A program made the position numbers and the translations under genes. Source: Serinicoccus profundi (GTDB lineage: Bacteria > Actinomycetota > Actinomycetes > Actinomycetales > Dermatophilaceae). From it: a stretch of DNA of 64,000 nt. The notes beneath the pieces are model-generated. The model searched no databases, was not told where the DNA came from, and saw only the letters and a list, made by a program, of their open reading frames with translations. Shown here piece by piece: positions 61,896 through 64,000 of the stretch (the stretch's first letter is position 1; every line of letters starts with the position of its first letter). The stretch spans positions 62,001 through 126,000 of the forward strand of contig NZ_CP042862.1 of assembly GCF_008001015.1 (NCBI RefSeq), given 5' to 3'.

Positions 61896-62654
61896 ATGCG
61901 CATCGACCTCAACGCCGACCTCGGGGAGTCCTTCGGGACGTGGACGCTCGGTGACGACGACGTGATGCTCGACCTCGTGACCAGCGCCAACGTCGCGTGC
62001 GGCTTCCACGCGGGCGACGCCCGTACGCTGGAGCGCACGGTCGCGGCCGCCGCCGCGCGGGGGGTCGTCATCGGCGCGCAGGTGGCCTACCGCGACCTCG
62101 CGGGCTTCGGTCGGCGCTTCGTCGATGTCGATCCGGCGGACCTCGAGGCCGACGTGCTCTACCAGCTCGGCGCGCTCGAGGCGATGTGCCGCGTCGCCGG
62201 GACCCGGGTCGCCTACCTCAAGCCGCACGGGGCGCTCTACCACGCGGTCGGTCGCCACGAGGGCCAGGCGCGGGCGCTGCTGCGCGCGATGAGCAGGTAT
62301 GACGTGTCCCTCCCGCTCCTGCACCAGGCGGGATCGCTGGTGTCGGGGCTGGCGCAGGAGGGCGAGGTGCAGGTCGTGGCCGAGGCCTTCGCCGACCGCG
62401 GCTACCTGCCGGACGGCACCCTCGTGCCGCGTTTGGAGGACGGCGCCGTGCTGCACGACCCGCAGGCGGTCGCCGCCCGGATGGTCCGGCTCGTGCGGGA
62501 CGGGCTGGTGGAGGCGGTCGACGGCTCCGACGTGGCCGTGCAGGTCGCCTCGATCTGCACGCACGGCGACTCCCCGGGGGCGGTCGCGATGGCCCGGGCG
62601 GTGCGCTCGGCCCTGGAGGACGACGGGGTCGAGCTCGCCGCCTTCGCCGGGTGA
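61896..62654 (+). CDS. pxpA: 5-oxoprolinase subunit A (LamB/YcsF family)
   Basis: The 252-residue protein starts with the YcsF signature MRIDLNADLGESFGTWTLGDDDVMLDLVTSANVACGFHAGD, then VVIGAQVAYRDLAGFGRR, RVAYLKPHGALYH and EAFADRGYLPDGTLVPR. With PxpB and PxpC it performs ATP-dependent ring opening of 5-oxoproline to glutamate. It begins the pxpABC operon. Confidence 0.95.
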   Translation: MRIDLNADLGESFGTWTLGDDDVMLDLVTSANVACGFHAGDARTLERTVAAAAARGVVIGAQVAYRDLAGFGRRFVDVDPADLEADVLYQLGALEAMCRVAGTRVAYLKPHGALYHAVGRHEGQARALLRAMSRYDVSLPLLHQAGSLVSGLAQEGEVQVVAEAFADRGYLPDGTLVPRLEDGAVLHDPQAVAARMVRLVRDGLVEAVDGSDVAVQVASICTHGDSPGAVAMARAVRSALEDDGVELAAFAG

Positions 62655-63343
62655 GCGCGGTGGAGGTCACGCTGCTGCCGATGGGTCGGGAGGCCGTGCT
62701 CGTGGAGGTGGCGGGGACGGGGGAGGTGCTGGCCCTCGCGGACGCCCTGCACGAGCAGGGCGGGCGGCAGGACGCGCCCACGTGGGTGCGGAGCCTCGCC
62801 GAGGTCGTGCCGGCCGCGCGCACCCTGCTGCTGCGCGTCGCCGAGCCCAGGGACGTCCCCGCGGTCCGGGCCGGGGTGGTCACGCTGGCCGCCTCGCTCG
62901 ACGTCGCGACCGCCGGGCACCCAGGAGGTCAGGAGCCCGGGGTGGGGCGGGGTGCGCCGGACACGCCGGTGGTGACCCTCCCCGTCACCTACGACGGTGC
63001 CGACCTCGCCGACGTGGCGCGGCTCATCGGGCTGGACGAGCAGGAGGTGGTGGAGGCGCATACGGGGTCGGCCTGGCGGGTGGGCTTCATCGGTTTCGCT
63101 CCCGGCTTCGCCTACCTCGTCGGCGGCGACCCCCGGCTGCACGTGCCCCGCCGCGAGACCCCGCGCACCCGGGTGCCCGCGGGGTCGGTGGGGCTGGCGG
63201 GCGAGTTCGGTGGGATCTACCCCCGCCCCTCGCCGGGCGGCTGGCAGCTCATCGGCCGCACCGAGGTCACCCTGTGGGACCTCGACCGGGACCCTCCGGC
63301 CCTCCTGCAGCCCGGCACGCTCGTGCGCTTCGAGGCGCTCTGA
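62651..63343 (+). CDS. pxpB: 5-oxoprolinase subunit B
   Basis: It begins at a GTG overlapping the pxpA stop (GTGA). The 230-residue protein matches KipI/PxpB (carboxyltransferase domain, CHP1370): MGREAVLVEVAGTGE at the start, VTLPVTYDGADLADVARLIGLDEQEVVEAHTG and then GFIGFAPGFAYLVGGDPRLHVPRRETPRTRVPAGSVGLAGEFGGIYPRPSPGGWQLIGRT. It should form the ATP-using complex with PxpC. Its last base is shared with the pxpC start. Confidence 0.93.
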   Translation: MSAVEVTLLPMGREAVLVEVAGTGEVLALADALHEQGGRQDAPTWVRSLAEVVPAARTLLLRVAEPRDVPAVRAGVVTLAASLDVATAGHPGGQEPGVGRGAPDTPVVTLPVTYDGADLADVARLIGLDEQEVVEAHTGSAWRVGFIGFAPGFAYLVGGDPRLHVPRRETPRTRVPAGSVGLAGEFGGIYPRPSPGGWQLIGRTEVTLWDLDRDPPALLQPGTLVRFEAL

Positions 63344-64000
63344 TGGCCGCCCTGGAGGTGCTCGACGTCGGCCCCCTGGTGCTCGTGCAGGACCTCGGCC
63401 GCCCCGGCCTGGCCGCGCTCGGGGTCGGCCGCTCCGGCGCCGCGGACCGCGGGGCTCACCGGCTGGGGGCCCGCGTCCTGGCCCAGCGCGAGTCGCTCGC
63501 GGGTCTCGAGGTGCTGCTCGGGGGGTGCACGCTGCAGGCGCGGGGCGCGGTGACCGTCGCCCTCACCGGCGCCGCGGCGCCCGTCTCCGTCGACGGGCGG
63601 GCGGTCGCGTGGGGTGCGCCCGTCCGGCTCGGGGACGGGCAGCGCCTGCAGATCGGCCTGCCCACGTCGGGGGTGCGCAGCTACCTCGCGGTGCGGGGAG
63701 GGCTGGACGTGCCCGCGGTCCTCGGCTCGCGCAGCCGTGACACGCTCGCCGGTCTGGGGCCTGAGCCGCTGCGTCCCGGCGACGTGCTCCCGGTGGGACG
63801 ACCCCCGCAGGAGGCGCCGCTGCTCGACCAGGTGCCGCCCCCTCGGGCGCCGACCGGAGCCCTGGTGATGTACGTCACCCCCGGGCCGCGGGCCGACTGG
63901 CTGGCGGACCCGACCGCGCTCACGACCGCGGAGTGGACGGTCAGCGAGCGCAGCGACCGGGTGGGCACCCGGCTCACCGGGCCGGCGCTCGGGCGGGCGC
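63343..64000 (+). CDS. pxpC: 5-oxoprolinase subunit C, cut by the window end
   Basis: The ATG overlaps the pxpB stop as TGATG. The visible 219 residues match KipA/PxpC: LEVLDVGPLVLVQDLGRPGLAALGVGRSGAADRGAHRLG, then LLGGCTLQARGAVTVALTGAAAPVSVDG and GVRSYLAVRGGLDVPAVLGSRSRDTLAGLGPEPLRPGD. It continues past position 64000 with its C-terminal part missing. The typical protein is about 290-310 residues, so roughly three quarters is here. Confidence 0.93.
   Translation, partial: MAALEVLDVGPLVLVQDLGRPGLAALGVGRSGAADRGAHRLGARVLAQRESLAGLEVLLGGCTLQARGAVTVALTGAAAPVSVDGRAVAWGAPVRLGDGQRLQIGLPTSGVRSYLAVRGGLDVPAVLGSRSRDTLAGLGPEPLRPGDVLPVGRPPQEAPLLDQVPPPRAPTGALVMYVTPGPRADWLADPTALTTAEWTVSERSDRVGTRLTGPALGRA

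Overview
The window is about 71% G+C. Codon use, start and -10 signals, and families such as DUF5709, cory-CC-star, CWB2 repeats, WXG100 proteins and an isorenieratene-type carotenoid cluster point to a high-GC Gram-positive actinobacterium. A micrococcalean of the Ornithinimicrobium/Serinicoccus/Janibacter sort is my inference; there is no rRNA or marker gene to fix it. I saw no rRNA, tRNA or CRISPR array.

Layout. 1-2.3 kb: type VII-secreted polymorphic toxin (pre-toxin TG domain) with a WXG100-like partner and the first codons of a possible immunity gene. 2.4-10.6 kb: universal stress protein plus amino-acid permease operon, SGNH esterase, an APH-fold kinase, DUF2237, a Cys-rich DUF1540 protein facing an iron-box-controlled DUF2470 gene, and an EEP nuclease. 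10.7-12.9 kb: a decayed sugar ABC operon (LacI remnant, permease tail, frameshifted binding protein). 13-22 kb: short UvrA-like ATPase, class C serine hydrolase, DUF5709, exonuclease III, minisatellite, Na+/H+ antiporter with a UBP zinc finger, secreted PHB-depolymerase-type esterase.

22-43 kb: carotenoid genes. An Idi-CrtE fusion and crtI lie left of an approximately 11.7-kb accessory island (25.2-36.9 kb); lycopene cyclase, crtB, a P450, crtU and crtT lie right of it. Together they predict isoprene unit isomerisation, GGPP, phytoene, lycopene, beta-carotene and isorenieratene, with possible hydroxylation by the P450. The island carries a broken VapBC, HicAB with a perfect upstream palindrome, a frameshifted integrase, a compact 2.5-kb element made of two overlapping tyrosine recombinases between perfect 13-bp inverted repeats, a double-HTH regulator, an IS110-family insertion with a structured upstream noncoding region, and a lower-GC pair (PIN-like protein plus DUF2971) that is the best candidate for an undescribed defence module.

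43-64 kb: ABC-2 drug or antibiotic-type exporter, 32-bp tandem repeats, lipoprotein, heterodimeric ABC exporter, large cell-surface subtilase with CWB2 repeats, ArsA-like ATPase with a cory-CC-star partner, CstA-type transporter, a sensor kinase/regulator/DUF4097 operon, and the 5-oxoprolinase operon pxpABC, cut by the window end.

Regulation. Several genes start exactly 6 nt after a TAnnnT -10 hexamer, predicting leaderless transcripts. In the DUF2470 gene this -10 sits inside a DtxR/IdeR-like iron box.
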